Positions 1-8,385 of a stretch of 64,000 bases of DNA are shown piece by piece. Source of the DNA: Streptosporangium brasiliense (GTDB lineage Bacteria > Actinomycetota > Actinomycetes > Streptosporangiales > Streptosporangiaceae); contig NZ_JAUSRB010000002.1 in the NCBI RefSeq assembly GCF_030811595.1, forward strand, positions 4,588,001 through 4,652,000, read 5' to 3'. Position 1 is the first letter of the stretch. Each line of letters opens with the position of its first letter. The translations under genes and the position numbers were made by a program. The notes under the pieces were generated by a model. It did not search any database and had not been told where the DNA came from. It saw nothing but the letters and a program-made list of their open reading frames with translations.

Positions 1-735
1 GTGCTCGGCCAGCTCACCCGGGTGTTCGGCCCCGAAACGCTGCAGAGCGTCCGGGAGTGGATCGACGCGCAGGCGCACCTGCTGTTCACCGACAACGCCG
101 TGGACACCGTCGTCACCCCGCTCGTCGACGACGTGCTGAAACCCGAGAACCAGGTCTCGCTGATCTCGCTGGGCTTCCTGCTGGCGCTCTGGTCGGGCTC
201 GCGGGCGCTGTTCGTCTACGTGGACCTGATCTCGGTCGCCTACGGTCTCGGCGAGGAGCGCGGGATCATCCGCACCCGCCTGATGTCCTTCGGCCTCTAT
301 CTCGCGGGCCTGCTGACCGGGCTGCTCGTCATGCCGGTGCTCGTCCTCGGCCCGGCGGCGCTGCGCGGCGCCCTGCCCCCCGACTACGCCCCGCTGGTCG
401 ACAGCCTCTACTGGCCGGTGGTCATCATCGGCTCGGTGTTCTTCCTCACCCTGCTCTACCACGTGAGCGTGCCGGTGCGCACACGCTGGTGGCGCGAGCT
501 GCCCGGGGCGGTGCTCGCGTTCATCATCTGGATCGCCTGCGCCGCGGTGCTGCGCGCGGTGCTGGCGGCCTGGTTCTCCCCGGTCTCGATCTACGGCTCG
601 CTCGCCGCCCCGATCGCGGTGCTGCTGTGGCTCTACATCACCGCGCTGGCCGTGCTCATCGGAGCCACCCTAAACGCCGAGGTGGACCGGCTCTGGCCGG
701 TGGACGGAGCGGGCCGCGCCGGCCGTGCCGGCTAG
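1..735 (+). CDS. YihY/BrkB-family membrane protein, 5'-truncated
   Basis: This is the C-terminal 244 residues of a YihY/virulence-factor-BrkB type inner-membrane protein. The window begins inside the gene: the reading frame is open from base 1, and family members are usually 280-350 residues with further membrane helices at the N-terminus. At least four hydrophobic helices are visible, including a segment near residues 58-80, one near 98-120, one near 138-155 and a C-terminal one ending in ALIGATLNAEVDR, the typical family ending. The molecular function of the family is not settled, and the old ribonuclease BN label is known to be wrong. The stop lies about 15 bases before the likely promoter and riboswitch of glyA, so the two genes are probably separately controlled. 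Confidence 0.8.
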   Translation: MLGQLTRVFGPETLQSVREWIDAQAHLLFTDNAVDTVVTPLVDDVLKPENQVSLISLGFLLALWSGSRALFVYVDLISVAYGLGEERGIIRTRLMSFGLYLAGLLTGLLVMPVLVLGPAALRGALPPDYAPLVDSLYWPVVIIGSVFFLTLLYHVSVPVRTRWWRELPGAVLAFIIWIACAAVLRAVLAAWFSPVSIYGSLAAPIAVLLWLYITALAVLIGATLNAEVDRLWPVDGAGRAGRAG

Positions 736-750
736 TCCGCTATCGTCTAA

Positions 751-826
751 GACGCGACTGGCGCATTGGGTGGGAGGGACCACCGGGGAGCGTAATGGCG
801 AAGGCCGTGCGCCTGGGTCTTCGCGA
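751..826 (+). ncRNA. ZTP (pfl-motif) riboswitch in the glyA leader
   Basis: Three conserved blocks of the pfl motif occur in order: CGCGACTGGCG at 753-763, CCACCGGGGAGCG at 780-792 and GCCGTGCGCCTGGGT at 804-818. The last block sits in the loop of a perfect 6-bp stem (GCGAAG 798-803 with CTTCGC 819-824). A GGTGG/CCACC pairing joins the first two blocks. A plausible -10 element TATCGT lies at 741-746. ZTP riboswitches sense ZMP/ZTP, which accumulates when 10-formyl-tetrahydrofolate is short, and turn on one-carbon genes; glyA is a standard target. The glyA ribosome-binding site (GAGGAG, 841-846) is only 15-20 bases downstream, so control may be translational. Confidence 0.87.
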
Positions 827-856
827 CGTCAACGACGACAGAGGAGTGAAGGCCCC

Positions 857-2113
<1,257 letters not shown>

Positions 2114-2129
2114 CCTGATCCGCGTCGGG

Positions 2130-2162
2130 AAGGCCCCGGGACCCGTCGGGTCCCGGGGCCTT
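2130..2162 (+). terminator. Terminator after glyA
   Basis: A perfect inverted repeat with 15-bp arms (starting AAGGCCCCGGGACCC) and a 3-base loop begins 17 bases after the glyA stop. The poly-T tract is short (TTCTC), as is common in high-GC actinomycetes. Confidence 0.8.
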
Positions 2163-2349
2163 CTCACGGGCGCGCCCGCCGTACGGGCCGCCGGGGCGGG
2201 GCACCCGCGGGCCGTACGGCGGCCCCGGCCGCGGCGCGAGGGTGAGACGCGTGGTTAATGGGTTGCGTGGAATGGGGGGACCTGCGCTAATCTTCAGCCG
2301 AAGACGCCATTTGGCAGACAGATGGCCGCAGACACGGGAGGTGAGGACT

Positions 2350-2403
2350 ATGCGGGTCGTTGTGACGAGCCTGCCATCCGTCAACCTCCGGGTGCCCGCC
2401 TAG
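2350..2403 (+). CDS. Possible 17-residue leader peptide upstream of rsgA
   Basis: A short open frame encodes MRVVVTSLPSVNLRVPA. It is preceded by a very strong Shine-Dalgarno-like stretch (GGGAGGTGAGG, 2336-2346) at good spacing, much better than the one in front of rsgA, and ends 46 bases before the rsgA start. It is too short for a domain call and has no cysteine run or obvious repeated codon suggestive of classical attenuation. The strong ribosome-binding site makes a translated upstream ORF plausible, possibly coupled to control of a ribosome-assembly factor. It could also be chance in a 336-base intergenic region that otherwise holds only the glyA terminator. Confidence 0.35.
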   Translation: MRVVVTSLPSVNLRVPA

Positions 2404-2449
2404 CCACTTCACGCAGGGGCGCCCGGCTTCCACAAAGGGTGTACCCACG

Positions 2450-3568
2450 TTGTCATCGCCAGTCATTTCTGGTCTGTCCGCACTGTCCCCGCTCGGCTGG
2501 GACGACTCTCTCGCCGCCGAACTGCCGGCCGGCCTGATCCCCGCCCGGGTGGCCCGCGTCGACCGCGGCGCCGCCGAAGTGCTGTCCGCCGACGGTCACG
2601 CACAGGCCCACTACAGCGCCCAGGTACGGCGGGCCGCCGCCGCCGACCCTGTCGCCCTGCCCTGCGTGGGGGACTGGGCCGGTATCCGCCGGCTCCCGGA
2701 GGGCCGCTTCGAGCTGGAGACGCTGCTGCCCCGCCGTACCGCCTTCGTCCGCGGCGGTGTCGGCAGGCTCTCCCGGGGCGGCCTGTCCGGCGACTCACAG
2801 GGGCAGGTGCTCGCCGCGAACGTCGACGTCGTGTTCGTCGCCGAGCCCGCCCTGCACGCCACCGACACCGCCGACCTGAGCCGGATCGAGCGACTGCTCG
2901 CGCTGGCCTGGGAGAGCGGCGGCCTGCCGGTGGTCCTCATCACCAAGTCCGACCTCATCGGCGAGGGCCTCGACTACCTGATGGAGGAGGTCGCCACGGC
3001 GGCGCCCGGGGTGGACGTGCACCCGATCTGCTCCCTCACCGGCGAGGGGGTCGAGATCGTGCGCGGCTACCTGGAGGGGACGCGCACCGCCGTGGTGCTC
3101 GGCGCCTCGGGCGCCGGCAAGTCCACGCTGGTCAACGCTCTGGCGGGGACGGCGGTGATGGAGACCCAGCAGGTCAGGGCCGGTGACGGCCGGGGGCGCC
3201 ACACCACGGTGCACCGCGAGCTGATCCCGCTCCAGGGGGGCGGCCTCATCATCGACACGCCCGGCATCCGCCGCGTCGGCCTGTACGACATGGGCGAGGG
3301 CGTGGACATGGTCTTCTCCGACATCGAGGACCTCGCCGGGCGGTGCAGGTTCGCCGACTGCCGGCACGACAGCGAGCCCGGCTGCGCGGTGATCGCCGCG
3401 ATCGAGGACGGCACGCTGCCCGAGCGGCGGCTGGAGAGCTGGAACAAGCTCCAGCGCGAGGCCGCCTGGATGGCCTCCAGGAGCGACGCCCGGCTCCGCA
3501 AGGAGCTGCAGAACAGGTGGAAGATCATCCACAAGGAGATGCGGAAGCCAGGCCGGAACCGGCCGTGA
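2450..3568 (+). CDS. rsgA: Ribosome small-subunit-dependent GTPase A
   Basis: RsgA (YjeQ) is a circularly permuted GTPase that binds the immature 30S subunit and checks late assembly. The 372-residue protein has an N-terminal OB-fold region (roughly residues 30-105), then the G motifs in the permuted order typical of the family: G4-like ITKSDL near residue 164, P-loop GASGAGKST near 220, and G3 DTPGIRR near 273. A zinc-knuckle follows, with Cys/His in CRFADCRHDSEPGC, and a basic C-terminal helix. A TTG start at 2450 is used, preceded by AAAGGG. A possible leader ORF lies upstream, and a 21-bp perfect hairpin follows the stop. Confidence 0.95.
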   Translation: MSSPVISGLSALSPLGWDDSLAAELPAGLIPARVARVDRGAAEVLSADGHAQAHYSAQVRRAAAADPVALPCVGDWAGIRRLPEGRFELETLLPRRTAFVRGGVGRLSRGGLSGDSQGQVLAANVDVVFVAEPALHATDTADLSRIERLLALAWESGGLPVVLITKSDLIGEGLDYLMEEVATAAPGVDVHPICSLTGEGVEIVRGYLEGTRTAVVLGASGAGKSTLVNALAGTAVMETQQVRAGDGRGRHTTVHRELIPLQGGGLIIDTPGIRRVGLYDMGEGVDMVFSDIEDLAGRCRFADCRHDSEPGCAVIAAIEDGTLPERRLESWNKLQREAAWMASRSDARLRKELQNRWKIIHKEMRKPGRNRP

Positions 3569-3573
3569 CGGCC

Positions 3574-3621
3574 GGGCGCCCCGGCCCGGCCCGTGATGGC
3601 ACGGGCCGGGCCGGGGCGCCC
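3574..3621 (+). terminator. Strong terminator after rsgA
   Basis: A perfect inverted repeat with 21-bp arms around a six-base loop (GATGGC, 3595-3600) starts five bases after the rsgA stop. There is no T-tract, so this is either a high-GC intrinsic terminator or an mRNA 3'-end stabiliser. Confidence 0.75.
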
Positions 3622-3713
3622 TCCGGTGCCGGGGACGGACGCGCCCGGCGCCGGTCCGCCACGTTCCGCACCGTTTCGCCGGCCCGGCGACGGTCGCGTT
3701 CCCGGCGACCCGA

Positions 3714-3753
3714 CTACTCTTACCAAGAGTAGGGTTTTGACTACTGTGAGTAG
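3714..3753 (+). promoter_or_regulatory. Two CTACT/AGTAG palindromes around a -35-like element
   Basis: The first palindrome (3714-3732) has arms CTACTCTT and AAGAGTAG around ACC. The second (3741-3753) is CTACTGTGAGTAG. Between and overlapping them is TTGACT (3737-3742), a good -35 element. The second site has the same architecture (CTACW, three bases, WGTAG) as three sites upstream of cydA at 35752-35794, so one repressor family may act on both. No regulator gene is adjacent. The region between the rsgA terminator and this point holds nothing else recognisable. Confidence 0.5.
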
Positions 3754-3767
3754 GCAAACCTTTAGGT

Positions 3768-4142
3768 GTGATCGCAGACTCGGGCGGACGGAGGTCGTCC
3801 CGGTGCCGCTGGGCGGCTCCGTGGATCGCGATCCTCATCTGCCTCGGGCTCTGTCTGGGCTGGCACTCGGACGTTCTCGGGCTGCCCGCGGGGATGGCCG
3901 CCGAGGTCGTCGCGGGTGACGCGCCGCCCGCCGACGACGTCCCCGCCGCACCCGTCACCCGTCACACCCAGGGCAAGCGCGAACCGCGCACGCAGCTCAG
4001 AGGGACCGCGACACCGGGGACCTGGGGAGCGGTCCCGCCCGCGGCCGGACAGCCGGCCCGCGGCGCCATGGCCGGGGGCTCCCCGGCCACGGCGCAGGCC
4101 GAGCCCGATCGGCTGATCCTGCTGAGCATCTCTCGCATATAG
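3768..4142 (+). CDS. Small hypothetical protein with one hydrophobic segment
   Basis: An open frame of 124 residues lies directly downstream of the palindromic promoter region. After a basic N-terminus it has a hydrophobic stretch around residues 16-35 (WIAILICLGLCLGWHS), which could be a signal or anchor helix. The rest is Pro/Ala/Gly-rich with no recognisable domain. The GTG at 3768 has a poor ribosome-binding site, and if the promoter at 3737 is used the transcript may start at or after this codon, so the true start is uncertain. The frame stops 53 bases before the next gene, which has its own ribosome-binding site. Not recognised; it may not be a real gene. Confidence 0.35.
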   Translation: MIADSGGRRSSRCRWAAPWIAILICLGLCLGWHSDVLGLPAGMAAEVVAGDAPPADDVPAAPVTRHTQGKREPRTQLRGTATPGTWGAVPPAAGQPARGAMAGGSPATAQAEPDRLILLSISRI

Positions 4143-4195
4143 GTCCGGCGGCCCGCCGTCCGGATCAGCACGACATCCATGCGAGGAGATAGTTC

Positions 4196-4441
4196 ATGCG
4201 AGAGATTCACGAGGTCACCGAGGCCTGGGACTTCCAGTGCCTGCGCTGCCTGCACGTCTGGGAGGACATCTACGAGGCGTGCCATGCCGATGACGGCCGG
4301 CCGGTCGTGTGGCGCAGGCAGGGGATCGTCACCACCGCGCCGTGGGCGGACCGCAGCTGTCCCAGCTGCTCCGCCCCCCAGGTCAAGCCGCTGCCCTCAC
4401 GTGGCCGGCGGGACATCCCGGGGGTCCCCCCGCAGGGCTGA
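4196..4441 (+). CDS. Small double-CxxC (zinc-ribbon-like) protein
   Basis: The 81-residue protein has two Cys pairs, CLRC near residues 15-18 and CPSC near 57-60, separated by about 40 residues. This spacing fits a zinc ribbon. It begins MREIHEVTEAWDF and is rich in Trp and charged residues between the pairs. A good ribosome-binding site (GAGGAGAT) precedes the ATG by seven bases. No catalytic motif is visible, and the family name is not known to me; similar short proteins are often annotated as hypothetical in actinomycetes. A role in binding nucleic acid or a partner protein is possible but not shown by the sequence. Confidence 0.7.
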   Translation: MREIHEVTEAWDFQCLRCLHVWEDIYEACHADDGRPVVWRRQGIVTTAPWADRSCPSCSAPQVKPLPSRGRRDIPGVPPQG

Positions 4442-4610
4442 GCCGTCTGCGGGCGGTCGATGATGGCTTACAGTGATAGGAGCTGCAGGCAGTCGTCCGG
4501 GAGGCGGCCACGGTGTGGTGCGTATGGCGGCCTCCCCGACGGGTGTTCCCCGGCGGACCGGCCGTGATCGGCGGATCGGCCCGCGAAACACCCTGACCAT
4601 ACACAACAAC

Positions 4611-4644
4611 GTGTGATCTCGCAGGGGAATCAGCGAGATCACAC
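4611..4644 (-). terminator. Terminator after the WhiB-family gene
   Basis: A perfect 12-bp inverted repeat (GTGTGATCTCGC / GCGAGATCACAC) with a 10-base loop lies 30 bases beyond the stop of the leftward WhiB-family gene. The rest of 4442-4673 shows nothing else clear. Confidence 0.65.
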
Positions 4645-4673
4645 GCGAGGGGAGAGCCGGGTGGAGGTGCTGC

Positions 4674-4988
4674 TCAGGCGACGGCGCTGATGCCGGCGCT
4701 GGCGGCGCGGCGCATGCGACGGCGACGCTCGGAGGCGCGCTCGTCCTCGTTCAGACCGCCCCAGGTGCCGTACTTCTCCGGACGGGACAGCGCGTAGTCG
4801 AGGCATTCGGCGCGTACGGGACACTGGGCGCAGATGGCCTTGGCCTTACGCTCGCGAATGTCGCGCTCAGGCTGACGCTCGCCGTCGGGACCGAAGAAGA
4901 GCACGAGGTCCTCGCCCCGGCACGCGGCGTCATCCTGCCAGCCCCAGCTGGGCCGAGGCCGGGCGGTCTGCCGACGTACCTGAGACAT
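4674..4988 (-). CDS. WhiB-family iron-sulfur transcriptional regulator
   Basis: WhiB-like proteins are actinobacterial [4Fe-4S] regulators that bind the primary sigma factor and respond to redox, NO or developmental cues. The 104-residue protein has the four cluster cysteines at C23, C53, C56 and C62 (AACRG and CAQCPVRAEC). These are followed by the WhiB turn GTWGGLNEDER (about 74-84) and a basic tail ERRRRMRRA that should contact DNA. The ATG at 4988 has a good ribosome-binding site (AAAGGTGG); the frame is open further upstream but without homology. The sequence does not allow assignment to a specific WhiB/Wbl class. A 12-bp hairpin follows. Confidence 0.93.
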   Translation of the reverse strand: MSQVRRQTARPRPSWGWQDDAACRGEDLVLFFGPDGERQPERDIRERKAKAICAQCPVRAECLDYALSRPEKYGTWGGLNEDERASERRRRMRRAASAGISAVA

Positions 4989-5091
4989 GAGAAAACCACC
5001 TTTTAGTGAGGGTATTTCGGGTTGATGCCGCATTGGACGTTTATGGCGTCCCTGTGTCCAACGCCTGGATAGGCCGTGATGTTCCCTCAGG

Positions 5092-6030
5092 TCAGGTGAG
5101 GGCGGACGTGGCGTACCGCACAGGCGCGAGCCTGTCCAGCGCGACCAGCCGATAGGTGGTGATCGTGTCGGCACAAGCCGTACCACATGGCGTTGTTAGC
5201 GTCATGGGTTCAACCACTACCCGAAAACGAGCGGCACTACCGCGCACGAAAGCCTCGGTGGTGTCGCCGTCCGACCTGGAGGACTCCACGGCCACTCCGC
5301 CGACCGAGAGCTCGCCCGTGTGGGAGCGGACGAAATGCTCGACGGCTTGCAATGGCTCAGGGATGCCTGCGCGTCCCCGGAAACGGTCGAGGATGACCTC
5401 GCCGGACCGGTACGCATTCGCTGCCGCGACCGCAGCAGCCTGAGACATGCTGCCGTAGTAAAGCCCGTGTGGCAAGCACACGAGGTTGGCGGCGTATCGA
5501 TCGCCGCCAACATGTGATGTTTCCCATACTCTGTCCGGCAAAACTTCGGCCAGAGAACGAGCGAGGGGTAGTCCAATGCGGGCGCAGCACGCGTTGCGCT
5601 TGGCATGCGTGCAGACCAGAAAAACCGGCTCACTCACAAGTATGCAGGACTCCGGGACCACTCCGGCCACCAGAGCGTCCATGTCAAGATCGTCCGGACC
5701 TGCGATGACGCCTTCGGCGAGCCACGGCTCGGCCGCCGTGGAGTCGGCGACCATGACGTGAATGCCGTTCCTGTAGGGGATCCGGCGCCCCGGGCGGCGG
5801 ATGAGCTGGGGCCGGATGCCGAGGCTCGTGGCCCGTTTGATAAGAGTGTGTACGTCCTCGGGGAGCCGGCAGTCCTCCAGATGGGAGGCCCAGGGGCCGG
5901 AGTGCTCGATGAGCAGCCAGAACCGGGCGCCCACCGTCGCGCTGGCGAGGACGGGCAGGTCGCCCGAGTGGCATCCCTGAGGGTGCGCGCAGCTCCTGGC
6001 CGCCATGCTCGAAACGCCCCCCGTGGCCAC
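5092..6030 (-). CDS. Sucrase/ferredoxin-like family protein, iron-regulated
   Basis: The 312-residue protein matches the sucrase/ferredoxin-like (Suc_Fer) family, a thioredoxin-fold [2Fe-2S] group related to yeast Apd1. Visible signatures are the N-terminal WLLIEHSGPW block, the cysteine motif CTHAKRNACCARIG near residue 147, and HVGGDRYAANLVCLPHGLYYG near 180, whose His and the preceding Cys are expected cluster ligands. The GTG at 6030 has a strong ribosome-binding site (AGGAGGGG). Immediately upstream is a near-perfect iron box at 6053-6071, so transcription should rise in iron starvation. Together these suggest a cytosolic redox role in iron metabolism, perhaps siderophore-iron reduction, which is an inference. 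Confidence 0.85.
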   Translation of the reverse strand: MATGGVSSMAARSCAHPQGCHSGDLPVLASATVGARFWLLIEHSGPWASHLEDCRLPEDVHTLIKRATSLGIRPQLIRRPGRRIPYRNGIHVMVADSTAAEPWLAEGVIAGPDDLDMDALVAGVVPESCILVSEPVFLVCTHAKRNACCARIGLPLARSLAEVLPDRVWETSHVGGDRYAANLVCLPHGLYYGSMSQAAAVAAANAYRSGEVILDRFRGRAGIPEPLQAVEHFVRSHTGELSVGGVAVESSRSDGDTTEAFVRGSAARFRVVVEPMTLTTPCGTACADTITTYRLVALDRLAPVRYATSALT

Positions 6031-6052
6031 CGCGCACCCCTCCTATCTCGAC

Positions 6053-6071
6053 TTAGGTAAGACTAACCTAA
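6053..6071 (-). promoter_or_regulatory. Iron box (IdeR/DmdR operator)
   Basis: TTAGGTAAGACTAACCTAA is a 19-bp palindrome with one mismatch between arms. It agrees with the actinobacterial IdeR/DmdR consensus built on TTAGGTTAG half-sites. It lies 23 bases upstream of the start codon of the Suc_Fer gene, where a bound repressor would block the promoter. Confidence 0.88.
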
Positions 6072-6148
6072 TGCTGGCGGAGATGTGACGTCCGGGGCTC
6101 CGGAGGCGGGCGGTCCGGGTGGAGCCATAGGGCCTGCGGAGGGTCCCC

Positions 6149-6270
6149 GTCAATAGGCCGGTCTCAACAGGCGTCAACGCGTCTTTGTCAATAGGCGGAC
6201 CGAAAAAGCTGGTCAGGCGGACTGAAAAGCCCGTCCGCGGCAGTGGGCGGACCGAAAAGCCCGCCCGCCG
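6149..6270. repeat. Degenerate direct repeats with hairpin potential
   Basis: GTCAATAGGC occurs at 6149 and 6187. A second motif, GGCGGACyGAAAAGC or close variants, occurs at 6193-6209, 6215-6230 and 6245-6260. The last two copies can form hairpins (GCGGAC/GTCCGC and GGGCGG/CCGCCC). The block lies just past the leftward glpD stop, so one role could be serial terminators for glpD. No gene is seen between 6072 and 6312. Confidence 0.55.
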
Positions 6271-6312
6271 GGGCGCCGGCGCCACCCCGGCGGACCGGGC
6301 GGCCCGCCGCCC

Positions 6313-7809
6313 TCAGTACGCCAGCGCCGCCCGCGCGGCGGGCAGGGCCGCCGCGCGGTCCCCGGGGACCAGGCCGATCCGGGTCCGGCGGTCGAGCAGG
6401 TCGTCGACGTCCAGCGCGCCCTCGTGCCTGACGGCCCAGACCAGCTCGGCCCGGGTGATCCCGGTCGGCAGCGGCTCGGCCAGCGCGGGATCCTCCGCCG
6501 TCAGCGCCCGCACCGCCGCCGCCTCGCTCCCGTACCGCTCCGCCAGCCGGTCCCCGGCCCCGGCGCCCGCCGCGGTGAACCCGGCCAGGGGCAGCCGCGC
6601 CGTACGGCTCGGGCCGGCGGCCAGGCCCCGCAGCGACACGGCCCGGTCGACCGCGTCCTGGGCCATCCGCCGGTAGGTGGTCAGCTTGCCGCCCACGACC
6701 GTGACGACCCCGTCCGGGGAGGTCAGCAGCGCGTGCCTCCTGGACAGGTCGGCGGTGCGCCCCTCGCCGCCGAGCAGCGGGCGCAGCCCGGCGTAGGTCC
6801 CGGCCACCTCCTCCCGCCTGAGCGCCACCTCCAGCACCGAGTTGAGCACCCCGAGCAGGAACGTCACGTCCTCCTCGGGCGCCTGCGGGACGTCGGGGAC
6901 CGGTCCCCGCACCGGCTCGTCGGTGAGCCCGACGTAGACCCGGCCGTCCGGCTGGGGGAGCACCAGGACGAACCGGTTGCTCTCCCCCGGGATCGGCACG
7001 TGCAGCCCGGCCCTGAGCCCGGGGAGGGTCTGCGGCCGGAGCACGAGATGGGTGCCGCGCGAGGGGCGCAACGGGATGGCCGGATCGAGCTGGGCGGCCC
7101 AGACCCCGGTGGCGTTGACCACGGCCCTGGCCCGGATGGTGAAGGTGCCGCCGGTGAGCTCGTCGCGGACCCGCGCCCCGCCCCCGGTCAGCTCCAACGC
7201 CCGGCAGCGGGTCAGGATCCTGGCCCCGTGCGAGGCGGCCGTCCTGGCCAGGGCGACCACCAGCCGGGCGTCGTCGGCCAGGCGCCCGTCCCACGACAGC
7301 AGGGCACCGCGCAGGCCGTGCGGGCTCAGCGGCGCGGCGAGGGACCGGGCCCGCCCCGCGGAGATCCGGGACGGGCCGGGGAGGAGGCGGCGGGGCGTGC
7401 GCGCGGCCATCCGCAGCCCGTCGCCGAGCCGGTAGCCGGCCATCATCGTCGCGGCCTGGCCGCCGGAGACCGCGGGGGTCAGCGGCAGCAGGTACGGCTG
7501 GGCCCGCACCAGGTGCGGGGCGGTGTGCCGGAGCAGGACGCCGCGCTCCACCGCGCTCTCGTGCGCCACCCCCACCTGGCCCTTGGCCAGGTAGCGGAGC
7601 CCGCCGTGGATCATCTTGGAACTCCACCTGGAGGTGCCGAACGCCAGGTCGTGGGCGTCGATCGCGGCCACGGACAGGCCGCGGGAGGCGGCGTCGAGCG
7701 CCGCCCCGGCGCCGGTGGCGCCCAGCCCGACCACCAGCACGTCCACCACGAGGTCCGCGGCCTCGGCGAGTTCGCGCGAGCGGCGGGCGGCGTTGAGGGA
7801 GGAGTTCAC
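6313..7809 (-). CDS. glpD: Glycerol-3-phosphate dehydrogenase (FAD-dependent)
   Basis: GlpD oxidises sn-glycerol 3-phosphate to dihydroxyacetone phosphate and passes electrons to the quinone pool at the membrane. The protein (498 residues) opens with an FAD-binding Rossmann motif, VVGLGATGAGAALDAASRG. It contains the family blocks SSKMIHGGLRYLAKGQ, NATGVWA, RPSRGTHLVL and VGGKLTTYRRMAQDAVD. The GTG at 7809 overlaps the TetR stop codon by four bases (GTGA), so the two are translationally coupled and the longer open frame upstream belongs to the TetR region. It forms a two-gene operon with that TetR repressor and diverges from an alkyl-DHAP-synthase-like gene, which would use a derivative of its product. 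Confidence 0.93.
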   Translation of the reverse strand: MNSSLNAARRSRELAEAADLVVDVLVVGLGATGAGAALDAASRGLSVAAIDAHDLAFGTSRWSSKMIHGGLRYLAKGQVGVAHESAVERGVLLRHTAPHLVRAQPYLLPLTPAVSGGQAATMMAGYRLGDGLRMAARTPRRLLPGPSRISAGRARSLAAPLSPHGLRGALLSWDGRLADDARLVVALARTAASHGARILTRCRALELTGGGARVRDELTGGTFTIRARAVVNATGVWAAQLDPAIPLRPSRGTHLVLRPQTLPGLRAGLHVPIPGESNRFVLVLPQPDGRVYVGLTDEPVRGPVPDVPQAPEEDVTFLLGVLNSVLEVALRREEVAGTYAGLRPLLGGEGRTADLSRRHALLTSPDGVVTVVGGKLTTYRRMAQDAVDRAVSLRGLAAGPSRTARLPLAGFTAAGAGAGDRLAERYGSEAAAVRALTAEDPALAEPLPTGITRAELVWAVRHEGALDVDDLLDRRTRIGLVPGDRAAALPAARAALAY

Positions 7810-8342
7810 GGGCGCAGGTACCTCTCCAGGAGCGTGGTGAGCTCGGCGTCCAGGGCCTCCTGGGTGAGGGGGCCGAGCATGGTCGGGCCGGACAGCAGGA
7901 ACGACTGGGCGGTCAGCACCACGGCGCCGGCCAGCGCCCCGGGGTCGCCGGGCCGTACGGTGCCCAGCTCCTGGCCTCGCGCGATCGCCGACCCGACGAG
8001 CGCGAGCATGGCCTCGTGGCTGGAGCCCCTGCGCCGGAGCAGGTACGGCAGGAGCAGTTCGGGGTCCACTTCGACGATCTTGCGCCAGAGGGGATGGTCG
8101 CGCAGCTCCCGGACCACCCCGACCGCCGCGGTGACCGGGTCCTCGGTGGCGAACCGGCTCGCGACGAGCACCCACTCACGGGTCATCAGGTCGGCGACGA
8201 GGCCGCGCACGTCGGGCCAGCGGCGGTAGATCGTCATCCGGGACAGCCCGGCCCGGCGCGCCACGTCGGTGAGCGTGGTCCGCCGCACCCCGACCGCGAG
8301 CACCATCTCGCGGGCGGCGTCGAGGACCGCGTCGCTGCCCAT
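7806..8342 (-). CDS. TetR-family transcriptional regulator
   Basis: The protein has a TetR helix-turn-helix at about residues 20-52 (TTLTDVARRAGLSRMTIYRRWPD) followed by a helical ligand-binding domain. An ATG at 8369 gives 187 residues. I prefer the ATG at 8342 (178 residues) because the region just before it holds CACAAT six bases upstream, which fits a leaderless promoter, and a palindrome (8348-8380) that would otherwise fall inside the gene. The gene is coupled to glpD by a 4-base overlap and is divergent from the flavoenzyme at 8386, so it probably represses both. The ligand is unknown; a lipid or glycerol metabolite is a reasonable guess. Confidence 0.88.
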   Translation of the reverse strand: MGSDAVLDAAREMVLAVGVRRTTLTDVARRAGLSRMTIYRRWPDVRGLVADLMTREWVLVASRFATEDPVTAAVGVVRELRDHPLWRKIVEVDPELLLPYLLRRRGSSHEAMLALVGSAIARGQELGTVRPGDPGALAGAVVLTAQSFLLSGPTMLGPLTQEALDAELTTLLERYLRP

Positions 8343-8347
8343 GGTCG

Positions 8348-8380
8348 CATTGTGACGGATAGACGTCATGTGTCACAGTG
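8348..8380. promoter_or_regulatory. Divergent promoter palindrome (probable TetR operator)
   Basis: Nine-base arms CATTGTGAC (8348-8356) and GTCACAGTG (8372-8380) match at eight of nine positions. Each arm contains the likely -10 element of one of the divergent genes: CACAAT reading left and CACAGT reading right. Each of these sits six bases from a start codon (8342 and 8386). A repressor bound here would shut both promoters. Confidence 0.55.
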
Positions 8381-8385
8381 TAGAG

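Noticed and set aside
5195-5225. GGTTCAA-like T-loop suggesting a tRNA
   Set aside because: There is no cloverleaf around it and it lies inside the Suc_Fer coding region.
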